DNA from: Oscillospiraceae bacterium
Lineage (GTDB): Bacteria > Bacillota > Clostridia > Oscillospirales > Oscillospiraceae
Length of the DNA: 64,000 nucleotides
Assembly: GCA_902779945.1 (NCBI GenBank)
Contig: CACZDN010000002.1
Coordinates: 1 to 64,000 of the forward strand
Direction: 5' to 3'
Every line of letters starts with the position of its first letter. Positions within the stretch are counted from its first letter, which is position 1. The notes beneath the pieces were generated by a model. That model was not told the origin of the DNA and searched no databases. It saw only the letters and a program-made list of their open reading frames with translations. Below, piece after piece: positions 37,474-45,859 of this stretch. A program made the translations under genes and the position numbers.

Positions 37474-40410
37474 TTATTGGGCGGTATCCGCGTTTTGAAG
37501 AAAGGATGCCTCAAAATCCGCAGCCTGGAGGGGACGGGAGAAATAGAAGCCCTGTACGATCTCACAGCCCAGATCCTTCAACAGCTTGATTTGCTCTGCT
37601 GTCTCCACCCCCTCGGCGATGACCGGGATTTTCAGATTCTTCGCGATGCCGAGGATCAGCGCCACGAGCTGGATATCCTTTTCGTTATTCTCAATATTCC
37701 GTACGAAGGCCCGGTCCATTTTCAGCACGTCGATCGGCATGGCAGACAGCATGTTCAGTGAGGAATAGCCGGTGCCGAAATCGTCCATCTCCACCATATA
37801 GCCCTTGTCGCGCAGGCTCTCCACCACCTGGATCACCTGACTGGCGTTCTCGGTATAGGCGGATTCGGTGACCTCGAGCTTGAAAGCGTCGTGCGGCAGC
37901 TCATTATAGCGGAGGATACTGTCGAGCGTGTCCTCCAGAGTCGGGTCAAACACGTCCACGCGGGACAGATTGACGGAGACCGGGATCGTGACGCCGTATT
38001 TTTCGCGCCAGCGTACGACCTGCCTGGCGGCCTCGGCCCACACGTATTTGTCCACGGCGCAGATCTGGCCGTTTCGTTCAAACAGCGGGATAAACACATC
38101 CGGCGGGATCATGCCAAGCTCCGGGTGGGACCAGCGCACCAGCGCCTCCGCGCTCACAAGCTTCGGCGGCTCGGCCTGGATGTCGTACTTGGGCTGGTAG
38201 TAGACCTCAAACTCGTAGGAATCAATTGCGCGGCGAAAATCATTCAGAAGCCTCTGCTCAAGGATCTCCCGATCGCGCACCTTCTCGTCAAAGACGATCA
38301 GGCGCTCCTTGTAATTGCCGCGCGCCATGCTGCACGCCGTGCGCGCACGGTCGAACATCTGTACAGGCTCCAGCTTTTCCTGCCAGGGCATTACGCCCAT
38401 GCGTAGCAGGACGTTCGCGTTCGGCGCGAGATTCATGAGCTTGTCCTGCAGACGGTCGTAGACTGCCGGGTAATCCTCGAAGTGCTTGCAGTAGATGTCA
38501 AAGCGGTCGGCCTCAAAGCGGCCTCCGATCCCGCCGTGCTCATTTGCGACGGCGCGGATCTCATTGCCCAGCGCGCGCAGGACCCGGTCGCCGAAGCTCC
38601 GGCCATTGAGCGCGTTGACGGAATGGAACTGTTCAATGTTCAGTACAATGGCGTCCATCGGCGTGTCGGGGCGCTCGCGATACAGGCGGTTTGCGTACTG
38701 GAAGAAGAAGTCCCGGTTATAAAGCCCGGTGAGATTGTCTGTCTCCGTGGCGGAAATGAGACTCCTGGCCTTCTTCACCGCGCGCATGTTCTGCACAAGC
38801 AGGGTCAGAATCAGCAGGAGTACAAGGGAGAGGACCGTCATCACCGCAGCCAGATGTTCCGCAATGAAGTCGGCGAAGCTGAGTCTCGCGTCCTCCGTGA
38901 GATAGAAGGACAGGGCTGCGTTGACGGTCGAATGCGGCACCTGGCCGACGATCTTGGTGAGGATGGAATAAAGCTCCGTCCGACCCTTTTCAACCGCAAA
39001 GCAATAGGCCATCTCCAACCCGGTTGTCAGCGTGGTCAGGCGGTATTTGGTACACAGCCTCGCAATGTTGTTGTAACGGAAATTGCTGATCAGAACGCAG
39101 TCCGCCACCCCGTCCGACACGGCCTTCAGACAATCCGCCGTGTCCGGATAATAGACCCGTGTCCAGCCGGGAAAGTGCTCCATCAGAAAGGCGTCGTAAT
39201 TGGGGTTTCCCTCGTTGACGGCGACGATCACGTGCTCCTTGCCGGCAAAGCTGCGCTGGCCCTTCTGGGATACCACCGCAAAGACCTCTGTCTCTGTCAT
39301 GGACGGCGTCATGACCACGCCCTGTACCTCTCCGTCATAGCTGCTGAAGTTGGCGGGGAATACGCAGTCGATCTCCCCGGACTTCAGCGCGTCCAGCGCA
39401 GCAGACAGCGTGGGGAACGAGATCGCGTTGATATTGAGCGTCGCGTTTGCCATGCAGCCCGAGGCGTAGTCCAGATAGTCCTTCAAAACGCCGGTCAGCT
39501 CGCCCGTGGTCTTGTCCGCCGTACAAAAGGCCAGATAATTGTCCTGGTAGCCCACGCGGATCGGGCCGTGCTCCAAAAGCCAGCTTACCTCCGAGGGGGA
39601 GAGAAAGGCGTTGGCCCCGGCGCGCTTGATGTACTTGTCGAAGAGCTGCTGGTTGTAATAGCGGTTCTCGTCCTGGATCCTGCCCAGAGCGGCGTTCAGC
39701 TCAGCCAGAAGGTCCGGCCTGTTTCTGGCGACCGCAAAGTAATAGTCGGACGAGCCGACCTTGACCACCGGCACGGCGCGCGAGGGGTCGACAAAGGCGT
39801 CCACTGTGACATAGGCGTCCAGCTCGCCGCTCGCCAACATGTTCAGCGATTCGTCCTCCGTGCAGGACAGTTCGAGAAGCTCCGCTTCGACGCCGTTATT
39901 CTCCGCCCACTCGCGGTATAGATCCGTCTGGATGCTGCCCCTGTTCGAGCCGATCCGCTTGCCGTTCAGCGTTGAAATGTCACCCGGGACGATCTCCTGA
40001 TTCTGCGGACCGATAAAGACATAGTAATCCTCGGAGCCCATGGGCAGAGAGGGATAAAGCATGTAGGCGGTGCGCTCCTCCATGTAGGACACGTCGCTCA
40101 TCAGGTCGATTCTGCCGGACTCCAGCATCTCCAGAAGGTCCGACCAGCTGCCGGTCACGTACTCATACGTCCACCCGGTGTAGGCCGCGATCTTGAGCTG
40201 GTATTCATACGCGTAGCCGGAGCGGCGCCCGGTTGAGTCCATGGTGTTATAGGCTGAGTCGTACCAGCCGACGCGCACGTGCTTTCGCCCGGCGTTCTCC
40301 GCAAAAGCGGACGGCGGCGCAGCGTTCATGAAAAAGACTACAAACAGAACAAGCGCCAGCAGGCGGGCATGGAAGGATGTATGAGCGAAAGTTCCCAGAC
40401 GGCTTCTCAT
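37474..40410 (-). CDS. c-di-GMP phosphodiesterase with two solute-binding-type sensor domains
   Basis: A 978-residue sensor. Signal peptide (to about 38, ending SAFAENAG), two tandem SBP_bac_3 (periplasmic amino-acid-binding-like) domains at about 45-265 and 285-510 (VGWYDSAYN, IRVGYQDNYLAF), a membrane span (520-545), a GGDEF domain, then EAL. The GGDEF motif is replaced by RFEAD (GGRFEADRF), so it is not a cyclase. The EAL domain is complete: SAEALVRW, VNLSR, LEVTES, EMDDFGTGYSS, KMDRAF, AEGVETAEQ and GFYFSRPL. It should therefore degrade c-di-GMP in response to an external small solute, plausibly an amino acid. The amino-acid ABC transporter lies 1.4 kb away. Confidence 0.92.
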   Translation of the reverse strand: MRSRLGTFAHTSFHARLLALVLFVVFFMNAAPPSAFAENAGRKHVRVGWYDSAYNTMDSTGRRSGYAYEYQLKIAAYTGWTYEYVTGSWSDLLEMLESGRIDLMSDVSYMEERTAYMLYPSLPMGSEDYYVFIGPQNQEIVPGDISTLNGKRIGSNRGSIQTDLYREWAENNGVEAELLELSCTEDESLNMLASGELDAYVTVDAFVDPSRAVPVVKVGSSDYYFAVARNRPDLLAELNAALGRIQDENRYYNQQLFDKYIKRAGANAFLSPSEVSWLLEHGPIRVGYQDNYLAFCTADKTTGELTGVLKDYLDYASGCMANATLNINAISFPTLSAALDALKSGEIDCVFPANFSSYDGEVQGVVMTPSMTETEVFAVVSQKGQRSFAGKEHVIVAVNEGNPNYDAFLMEHFPGWTRVYYPDTADCLKAVSDGVADCVLISNFRYNNIARLCTKYRLTTLTTGLEMAYCFAVEKGRTELYSILTKIVGQVPHSTVNAALSFYLTEDARLSFADFIAEHLAAVMTVLSLVLLLILTLLVQNMRAVKKARSLISATETDNLTGLYNRDFFFQYANRLYRERPDTPMDAIVLNIEQFHSVNALNGRSFGDRVLRALGNEIRAVANEHGGIGGRFEADRFDIYCKHFEDYPAVYDRLQDKLMNLAPNANVLLRMGVMPWQEKLEPVQMFDRARTACSMARGNYKERLIVFDEKVRDREILEQRLLNDFRRAIDSYEFEVYYQPKYDIQAEPPKLVSAEALVRWSHPELGMIPPDVFIPLFERNGQICAVDKYVWAEAARQVVRWREKYGVTIPVSVNLSRVDVFDPTLEDTLDSILRYNELPHDAFKLEVTESAYTENASQVIQVVESLRDKGYMVEMDDFGTGYSSLNMLSAMPIDVLKMDRAFVRNIENNEKDIQLVALILGIAKNLKIPVIAEGVETAEQIKLLKDLGCEIVQGFYFSRPLQAADFEASFLQNADTAQ

Positions 40411-40558
40411 GTCGATTGTGTCCTTTCGTATGAGGATGGGGGAAGCATATACATTTCTTCAGTATTATATTATATCATAGTGATATAGGTTTTTCTACCC
40501 TTTTTTACCATTGTTCCCGTTTTTTTAGCGGGCGTGTATCTCACAAAAAACAACTCTC

Positions 40559-40608
40559 AGCCTGCAAGTGCACAAGCGTCCCCGGCAAGCGAGTGCGCAC
40601 AGCAGGCT
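40559..40608. repeat. Imperfect inverted repeat upstream of the phosphodiesterase gene
   Basis: AGCCTGC (40559-40565) pairs with GCAGGCT (40602-40608), with GTGC/GCAC pairing inside. On the minus strand it is followed after about ten bases by TTTTTT. It may be a leader attenuator of the phosphodiesterase mRNA or a dispersed repeat. The rest of 40411-40680 holds an AT-rich candidate -10 (TATAAT near 40470-40480 on the minus strand) and no gene. Confidence 0.4.
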
Positions 40609-40683
40609 GCAAGCCCGGCTCGTTTCGCAAAAATGCCCAAACGCATTTTTATGAAGCAAACTTCCCTGAAATACTGTTTTTCC

Positions 40684-40712
40684 TTGACAAGTATCACGCT
40701 TGCGTTTAAGAT
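40684..40712 (+). promoter_or_regulatory. Promoter of the heavy-metal exporter gene
   Basis: Consensus TTGACA and TAAGAT with a 17-base spacer, 36 bases before the TTG start. No manganese riboswitch (yybP-ykoY) fits in that leader. Confidence 0.7.
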
Positions 40713-40748
40713 AGCAAAACATGAAAAGCAACGCAAGGGGAGAGCATC

Positions 40749-41615
40749 TTGTCTGAACTCATACTGGACTGTTTACTGGACGCGCTGAAGGACGGGGCGC
40801 TGAGCATCCCGATCCTCTTTGCCGCGTATTTTCTCATGGAGCTGCTGGAGCGCAGCAGACGCTTGGACGAGTCGGTGCTGCACGCCTACTCCCGCAAGGC
40901 GGGACCGCTCATCGGCGGGCTTCTCGGCGTGATCCCGCAGTGCGGCATCTCCGGAGCCGCGGCGACGCTGTTTTCCACCGGGACCGTCACGGTCGGCACA
41001 ATGCTCGCGGTGTTTTTCGCCACCTCGGACGAGATGCTGCCGGTGATGCTGTCCTCACTGACGGATGAAAACGCCATCGGCGCGGGGCGCATCCTCGGAA
41101 TCGTTTCGGCCAAGGCGGCCCTCGCCGTCGTCCTCGGATACCTGACCGATCTTCTCGCCCGCGGCTTTTTCAAACGCAAGGACATCCACTCCTTCTGCGA
41201 GCGCGAGCACTGCGCCTGCGAGGAGGAGGAGAGCGCCCTGCACGCCGCGCTGATCCATACGCTCAAGATCGCGGGTATGCTCATTGCGGTGACCTTCGTG
41301 CTCAACCTCATCCTCGCAAATGTAGAGCCCGGCCAGCTCGAGGGAACGGTGCTGTCAAAGCCGGTATCCGGCGCGCTGCTCCTGGCGCTGCTGGGCCTGA
41401 TCCCGAACTGCTCAGTCTCCGTCATTCTGACGCAGGCATTTCTCAGCGGCATTATCGGCCTCGGCGGACTTTTCGCGGGCCTTTTGTCCAACGCGGGCAT
41501 CGGCCTGCTTGTCCTCTTCCGCACCAACCGCGACATGCGGGAAAACCTTGCCGTCGTGGGCATCGTGTACGCCCTCTCCGCGCTCAGCGGCGCGGTGATC
41601 GGGCTGGTATTCTGA
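40749..41615 (+). CDS. Putative ten-span manganese/heavy-metal exporter (ArsP_2 family)
   Basis: A 288-residue membrane protein with about eight to ten hydrophobic segments. The family signature elements are GVIPQCGISGAAATLFSTG near residue 60-78 and a second related GLIPNCSVSVILTQAF near 215-230, an internal duplication with Cys in both halves. A soluble loop contains HSFCEREHCACEEEE, a plausible metal-binding cluster. TTG start with GGGGAG seven bases upstream. The family is annotated as a putative metal exporter; the substrate (Mn, As or other) is not established. Confidence 0.78.
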   Translation: MSELILDCLLDALKDGALSIPILFAAYFLMELLERSRRLDESVLHAYSRKAGPLIGGLLGVIPQCGISGAAATLFSTGTVTVGTMLAVFFATSDEMLPVMLSSLTDENAIGAGRILGIVSAKAALAVVLGYLTDLLARGFFKRKDIHSFCEREHCACEEEESALHAALIHTLKIAGMLIAVTFVLNLILANVEPGQLEGTVLSKPVSGALLLALLGLIPNCSVSVILTQAFLSGIIGLGGLFAGLLSNAGIGLLVLFRTNRDMRENLAVVGIVYALSALSGAVIGLVF

Positions 41616-41685
41616 GCCTCTGTCCATAACATATCTGCAGAGATCATTCACAAGTCGCACGGCATATAATGTATCCCTGAAAACA

Positions 41686-41722
41686 GTGCGGCAAATTCGC
41701 AGTTCTTACGAATTTGCCGCAC
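41686..41722. terminator. Stem-loop after the metal exporter gene
   Basis: A 14-base perfect stem, GTGCGGCAAATTCG and CGAATTTGCCGCAC, with a nine-base loop. There is no T tract on the plus strand, so termination is suggested by position only. Confidence 0.45.
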
Positions 41723-41732
41723 GAAATATTAT

Positions 41733-41853
41733 GGCAACACCGCACAATCCGCCTTCGGCGCCTCCTGGAAAATTCGCGCTCTGATTTTGTCACTTTTTCT
41801 TGAAATACACAAAGTATTCCTGCAAAGCTCTCGCCGAATTATGCGGTATTGCC
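41733..41853. repeat. MITE-like repeat, family A copy 3 (121 bp, inverted)
   Basis: GGCAACACCGCACAATCCG at one end and CGAATTATGCGGTATTGCC at the other. Read on the minus strand it aligns with copy 1 with an internal deletion. It separates the metal exporter from the amino-acid transporter genes. Confidence 0.8.
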
Positions 41854-41873
41854 TTAAAATTACTATAAATCGC

Positions 41874-42617
41874 TCACAAAACCTTGGACAGAAACAGCTT
41901 TGTCCTCGGATTCTGCGGACGGTCGAAGAGCTCGTCCGGGGTGTTGACCTCGAGGATCTTGCCGCTGTCCATGAAGATCACGCGGTCCGCGACCTCACGG
42001 GCGAAGCCCATCTCGTGGGTGACCACCACCATCGTCATGCCGCTGCGCGCAAGCTCTTTCATCACATCCAGCACCTCACCGACCATTTCGGGGTCGAGGG
42101 CGGAGGTCGGCTCGTCGAAGAGCATAACCTCAGGCTCCATGGCGAGGGCACGGACAATGGCAATGCGCTGCTTCTGCCCGCCGGAGAGCATGGCGGGATA
42201 GGCGTTCGCCTTGTCGGCAAGGCCTATGCGCTCGAGGAGCTTCGTGGCCGCGGCGTCCGCCTCCTTCTGGCTCTTGAGCCGCAGATGTACGGGCGCGAGG
42301 GTGATGTTTTTCTTGACCGTCATATTGGGAAAGAGGTTGAAGTGCTGGAAGACCATGCCCATCTTCCTCCGGTGAAGGTCCAGATTGATTTTGGCGTCGG
42401 TGATATCCACGCCGTCCACGATCACCTTGCCGGAGGTCGGCTGCTCCAAAAGGTTGAGGCAGCGCAGCATCGTGGACTTGCCGGAGCCGGAGGGCCCGAT
42501 GATGGCCACCACCTCACCGCGGGAGATGCTCAGACTGCAGTCGTCAAGGGCGGTGATCCCCCCGTCGAAGACCTTGCCGACATGCTCCACACGGATGATT
42601 TCACTGCTTGTCGCCAC
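41874..42617 (-). CDS. Amino-acid ABC transporter ATP-binding protein (GlnQ type)
   Basis: A 247-residue ATPase powering polar amino-acid uptake. Walker [12 protein letters not shown] is near residues 38-48, the Q-loop is [14 protein letters not shown], the signature is LSGGQKQR near 144 and Walker [14 protein letters not shown]. All sites are intact. It overlaps the permease gene by 17 bases. Which amino acid is carried cannot be read from the sequence. Confidence 0.95.
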   Translation of the reverse strand: MATSSEIIRVEHVGKVFDGGITALDDCSLSISRGEVVAIIGPSGSGKSTMLRCLNLLEQPTSGKVIVDGVDITDAKINLDLHRRKMGMVFQHFNLFPNMTVKKNITLAPVHLRLKSQKEADAAATKLLERIGLADKANAYPAMLSGGQKQRIAIVRALAMEPEVMLFDEPTSALDPEMVGEVLDVMKELARSGMTMVVVTHEMGFAREVADRVIFMDSGKILEVNTPDELFDRPQNPRTKLFLSKVL

Positions 42618-43332
42618 GGCGCATCCTCCTCTCTATGGCTTCGATCGCCTTGGTAGCAGGATAGTTGATGCAGAAATAGATCAGCGCGGCCAGCGTATAG
42701 GGGGCCAGCGTGATATAGGTCGAGGATGCGACGTTTTTCGCGCCGAACATCAGCTCCGCCATGCCCAGCGTGGAGCAGATGGAGCTCTCCTTGACCATGG
42801 TGACGATCTCATTGGCGATGGCGGGCAGTACATTCTTGATTGCCTGCGGCAGCACCACGAGCTTCATCCCGGACCACTTGGACAGTCCGAGAGAGCGGGC
42901 GGCCTCCATCTGCCCCGCGTCCACAGCCAGGATGCCGGCGCGGAAAATCTCCGCCACATAGGCCGAGGAGTTGAGCGCCAGCGCTACGACGCCGGGAATG
43001 AAGCGGCTCAGGTCAACAAAGCCGAAGAGGGAATAGCGCGGGATGCGGATGACGCCGAAGAGACCGAAGTAGATAATGGACAGCTGGACAAGCAGCGGCG
43101 TGGAGCGGAACAGCGCGATGTACGCGCCCGAGAGCCCCTTGATGAGCTTGTTCTTGCTCAGCCGCATCAGGGCGAGCATCAGAGCCGGGAGCACGGCCAG
43201 AGCCACCGAGACGATGGCCAGCAGCAGCGTGTACTCAATGCCGCGGTTAAAGAATGCGGCGTATTTCGGCAGGAAAGAAAAGTTGAAAAAGCTGGCCGGA
43301 CTCATGTCCGTGAAAAGATCGCTCCACCACAT
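42601..43332 (-). CDS. Amino-acid ABC transporter permease (HisM/GlnP type)
   Basis: A 243-residue membrane protein. It has the His/Glu/Gln/Arg/opine permease signature with about five spans and the EAA loop [33 protein letters not shown] near 150-180, the contact site for the ATPase (only the key EAA-G-x9-I-x-LP pattern is diagnostic). Starts at ATG 188 bases below the binding-protein gene, from which it is separated by a palindromic repeat. Confidence 0.93.
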   Translation of the reverse strand: MWWSDLFTDMSPASFFNFSFLPKYAAFFNRGIEYTLLLAIVSVALAVLPALMLALMRLSKNKLIKGLSGAYIALFRSTPLLVQLSIIYFGLFGVIRIPRYSLFGFVDLSRFIPGVVALALNSSAYVAEIFRAGILAVDAGQMEAARSLGLSKWSGMKLVVLPQAIKNVLPAIANEIVTMVKESSICSTLGMAELMFGAKNVASSTYITLAPYTLAALIYFCINYPATKAIEAIERRMRRGDKQ

Positions 43333-43403
43333 AGAGACGTGTTCCTTTCTATTCTATCAGAGGATGGGTAAGACGCGAGCCTGAGCGCGTATCGATCCTT
43401 ATG

Positions 43404-43493
43404 TCATGCTGAAAAACGAAGTGACGAAGGATCTTTCTCTTGAAGGTTCCAGGAACCTTTTGGGGGAAAGATCCTTCACTGCGCTCAGGATGA
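43404..43493. repeat. Palindromic repeat, family B copy 2
   Basis: GAAGGATCTTTC and GAAAGATCCTTC arms, a central palindrome AAGGTTCC-A-GGAACCTT, and outer TCATGCTGA/TCAGGATGA. It lies in the transcript between the binding-protein and permease genes, where it may protect the upstream message or partly terminate. Confidence 0.78.
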
Positions 43494-43519
43494 CGGGGTT
43501 TTATGCCGGGACCGGACGC

Positions 43520-44308
43520 TTATTCGGGGAGCACCGCGGAGCTTTCCAGACTCTTGGCGCTGGCATAGAACTCGGGGATCTTGTCCTCCTTGAGCATATC
43601 GGCGATGGCCGCGTTGATGCCGGGCAGCAGACCCTTGGGGTCTCCCTTGGCGACGGCGACGCGGTAGGGCTCGGCCACCTCAAACTCGATATTGGCGACG
43701 GCGAGGTCCTTGTTCTTCTCGGCGTACTCCATGGCGACGGCGCCGTCAAGCACAACCGCGTCGAGCTTGCTGTTGACAAGCTGGTTTACAAGATCGGGCA
43801 CGGTCTGGATGGAGACGAGATCGGCGCCGGTGAAGTTCTCCTGCACCAGGGTCTCCTTGGTCGTGGCGGTCTGCGCGCCGACGGACTTCTTGTTGAAGGA
43901 CTCATAAGAGCTGTACTTGTCGAGGTCGGCCGCACGGACCAGGACCTTCGCGGGGATGTCGCTGTAGTAGGGATCGGAGAAGTCTGCCGCGTTCAGGCGT
44001 TCCTCGCTGATCTCCATGGCGGCGATGACCATGTCGAAGTCGCCCTTCTGAAGGCTTGCGAGCAGATAGTCAAAGCCCATATTCTCGATCTGGAGCTCCT
44101 TGCCGGTCTTCTCGGCGATGTACTGCGCGACGGAGATATCGACGCCGGCGTAGACCAGCTCGCCCTTCTCGTTGGGATACAGAAACTCAAAGGGGGGATA
44201 GTCTGCGGAGGTGCCGAGCACCAGCTTGTCGGCGGCGAAAGCAGAGGCGTTTCCGGCGGTCAGGGCAAATACCATGACCAGAGCAAGAATCAATGCGATC
44301 TTTTTCAT
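43520..44308 (-). CDS. Amino-acid ABC transporter substrate-binding protein
   Basis: A 262-residue SBP_bac_3 protein with a clear signal peptide (MKKIALILALVMVFALTAG then SAFAADK). The mature part starts KLVLGTSADYPPFEF and has VDISVAQYIAEKTGK and the late ATTKETLVQ. No lipobox Cys follows the signal peptide, so cell-surface anchoring is not by lipidation; it may stay tethered by an uncleaved helix or be secreted. First gene of the transporter operon, under a strong promoter. Confidence 0.92.
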   Translation of the reverse strand: MKKIALILALVMVFALTAGNASAFAADKLVLGTSADYPPFEFLYPNEKGELVYAGVDISVAQYIAEKTGKELQIENMGFDYLLASLQKGDFDMVIAAMEISEERLNAADFSDPYYSDIPAKVLVRAADLDKYSSYESFNKKSVGAQTATTKETLVQENFTGADLVSIQTVPDLVNQLVNSKLDAVVLDGAVAMEYAEKNKDLAVANIEFEVAEPYRVAVAKGDPKGLLPGINAAIADMLKEDKIPEFYASAKSLESSAVLPE

Positions 44309-44346
44309 GTTTGTGTTCTCCTCATAAAATATTTTAAGGTATGAAA

Positions 44347-44375
44347 AGTATACATCCTGTACTATTCAATGTCAA
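44347..44375 (-). promoter_or_regulatory. Promoter of the amino-acid transporter operon
   Basis: On the minus strand, TTGACA and TATACT with a 17-base spacer, about 40 bases before the binding-protein ATG. Near consensus, so expression should be strong unless repressed. Confidence 0.8.
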
Positions 44376-44475
44376 TAGATAAATATTCGGTAAAACGGCG
44401 AACAGACGAAGCCGTTTTTCCGACATTGCACAGAGACAAGCCCAAAAACCGGGGACATCAAATGAAAAAATAGTC

Positions 44476-44504
44476 TTGCAGGCACATCCCGCCTGCGGTA
44501 TAAT
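44476..44504 (+). promoter_or_regulatory. Promoter of the alanine-racemase-like gene
   Basis: TTGCAG and TATAAT with a 17-base spacer, 55 bases before the ATG. Confidence 0.72.
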
Positions 44505-44558
44505 ACCGAATCAGAACAGCTACATCCCCCTGCCTCCGCAAGAATAGTAGAAAGATAA

Positions 44559-45689
44559 ATGAATGAGAAAATGAATATTCAAAATCACAACTCCTATCTT
44601 CTCGTCGATCTGGGAGCCGTTCGGGAGAATGCCCGTGCGATCATCTCGTCCCTCGGTGCGGGAACAGAGCTCATCCCTGTGCTCAAGGATGACGCCTATG
44701 GACTTGGGATCATCCCGGTCGCAAGCACGCTCTGCGAGCTCCCGGAGATCCGCACCCTGGCCGTCGCCCATGTCTGCGAGGGGCTTGCGCTGCGTGCTGC
44801 CGGGATCGACCGCGAGCTTCTGGTCATGGGCGCTTCACTGCCGTTTCAGCTCGGGGCCTCCGTCGAGGCGGGACTCACGCTGGCCTGCTCCCGCCGCGGC
44901 TTCCTGCTGGAGCTGTCCGCTGCCGCGGAGCGCTGCGGAAAGCGGGCAAAGACACAGATCAAGATCGACACAGGCCTGCACCGCATCGGCCTGGAACTGG
45001 ACGAGCTCGACATGCTGCTTGAGGAGTACGCGGCCTGCGCCGGAAACGTAGAGATCACGGGCGCGTTTTCCCACTTCTCCAATATCGCCGACAACGTGCT
45101 GAACGACAGAGAATTTGCGCTCTTCCTTCATGCAGTGGAAAGGCTGAGAAGCGGCGGCGTGGCGCTCCCCACCGTTCATATGGCCTGCTCTGCCTCCTCA
45201 GAGCGCTGCAGACAGTATAACCTGGACGCCGTGCGCTGCGGCAGGCGGCTCTATATGGAGAGGCCGGACTGGCAGACAGGCGCAATCCGGGAGGCGGCGA
45301 GCTGGCGTGCGTTCATCACCCAGGTGAAGCAACGCCGTGCAGGGGAGAGCGTCGGCTACGGCGGCGCGGTGACGCTTGAACGCGACAGCCTGGTCGCCAC
45401 GGTCGGCGTCGGCTACGGGGACGGGCTGAACCTGGACCTGTTCAGGATTCATGCCCCGGTCCTCGCGGGCGGAAAGGAATGCCCGATGCTTGCCTGCTGC
45501 ATGGACCAGTGCATGATAGATGTGACGGGGACAGACTGCCGCGTCGGTGATGAAATCACCTTCTTCGGCTATGATGCCGAGGGGAAGTTCCTGTCCTCCC
45601 AGCGCGTAGCCGCCATGGTCAACAGCAACGAGGGCTGCGGCCTGACCTCCGCGCTGTCCCCGAGAGTGGTGCGCGTCTATGCCAAATAA
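44559..45689 (+). CDS. alr: Alanine racemase (PLP fold type III)
   Basis: A 376-residue racemase making D-amino acid for peptidoglycan. The PLP lysine is K43 in PVLKDDAYGLG, an unusual version of the common VKANAYGHG. The TIM-barrel strands with HFSNIADN and KIDTGLHRIG follow, and the catalytic Tyr is in SVGYGGAVT near 267; MDQCMIDVTG precedes the end. The KDD instead of KAN leaves the Lys intact but could change substrate preference (for example Ser), as seen in other type III racemases. Stop is 13 bases from the CIRCE operator. Confidence 0.85.
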   Translation: MNEKMNIQNHNSYLLVDLGAVRENARAIISSLGAGTELIPVLKDDAYGLGIIPVASTLCELPEIRTLAVAHVCEGLALRAAGIDRELLVMGASLPFQLGASVEAGLTLACSRRGFLLELSAAAERCGKRAKTQIKIDTGLHRIGLELDELDMLLEEYAACAGNVEITGAFSHFSNIADNVLNDREFALFLHAVERLRSGGVALPTVHMACSASSERCRQYNLDAVRCGRRLYMERPDWQTGAIREAASWRAFITQVKQRRAGESVGYGGAVTLERDSLVATVGVGYGDGLNLDLFRIHAPVLAGGKECPMLACCMDQCMIDVTGTDCRVGDEITFFGYDAEGKFLSSQRVAAMVNSNEGCGLTSALSPRVVRVYAK

Positions 45690-45701
45690 GAAAGGCAAAT
45701 C

Positions 45702-45728
45702 TTAGCACTCTATTTATTAGAGTGCTAA
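45702..45728. promoter_or_regulatory. CIRCE operator upstream of hsp20
   Basis: A perfect TTAGCACTC-N9-GAGTGCTAA, flanked by TC and GA. It lies 131 bases before the hsp20 start; a clear promoter was not found between, although TATGCT (45751) is a candidate -10. Groups hsp20 with groESL in the HrcA regulon. Confidence 0.92.
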
Positions 45729-45859
45729 GATTCATAAACCGTTCATATCATATGCTATATTTCTTCATAATTGTACTGTATTTTATATACAGGATCGAAC
45801 GAAAGAAATGAACTTCGATTCGATTGAAATATAGTCGATTAATATTTGGAGGTATAGAT

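Noticed and set aside
40525-40731. 68-codon minus-strand frame with many Cys (CALACRGRLCTCRL)
   Set aside because: It follows the inverted repeat and the promoter of the metal exporter; base pairing explains the sequence, and no ribosome site or homologue is apparent.
44394-44420. Short hairpin AAACGGC/GCCGTTT with T tract
   Set aside because: There is no plus-strand gene ending nearby, and the stem is weak.
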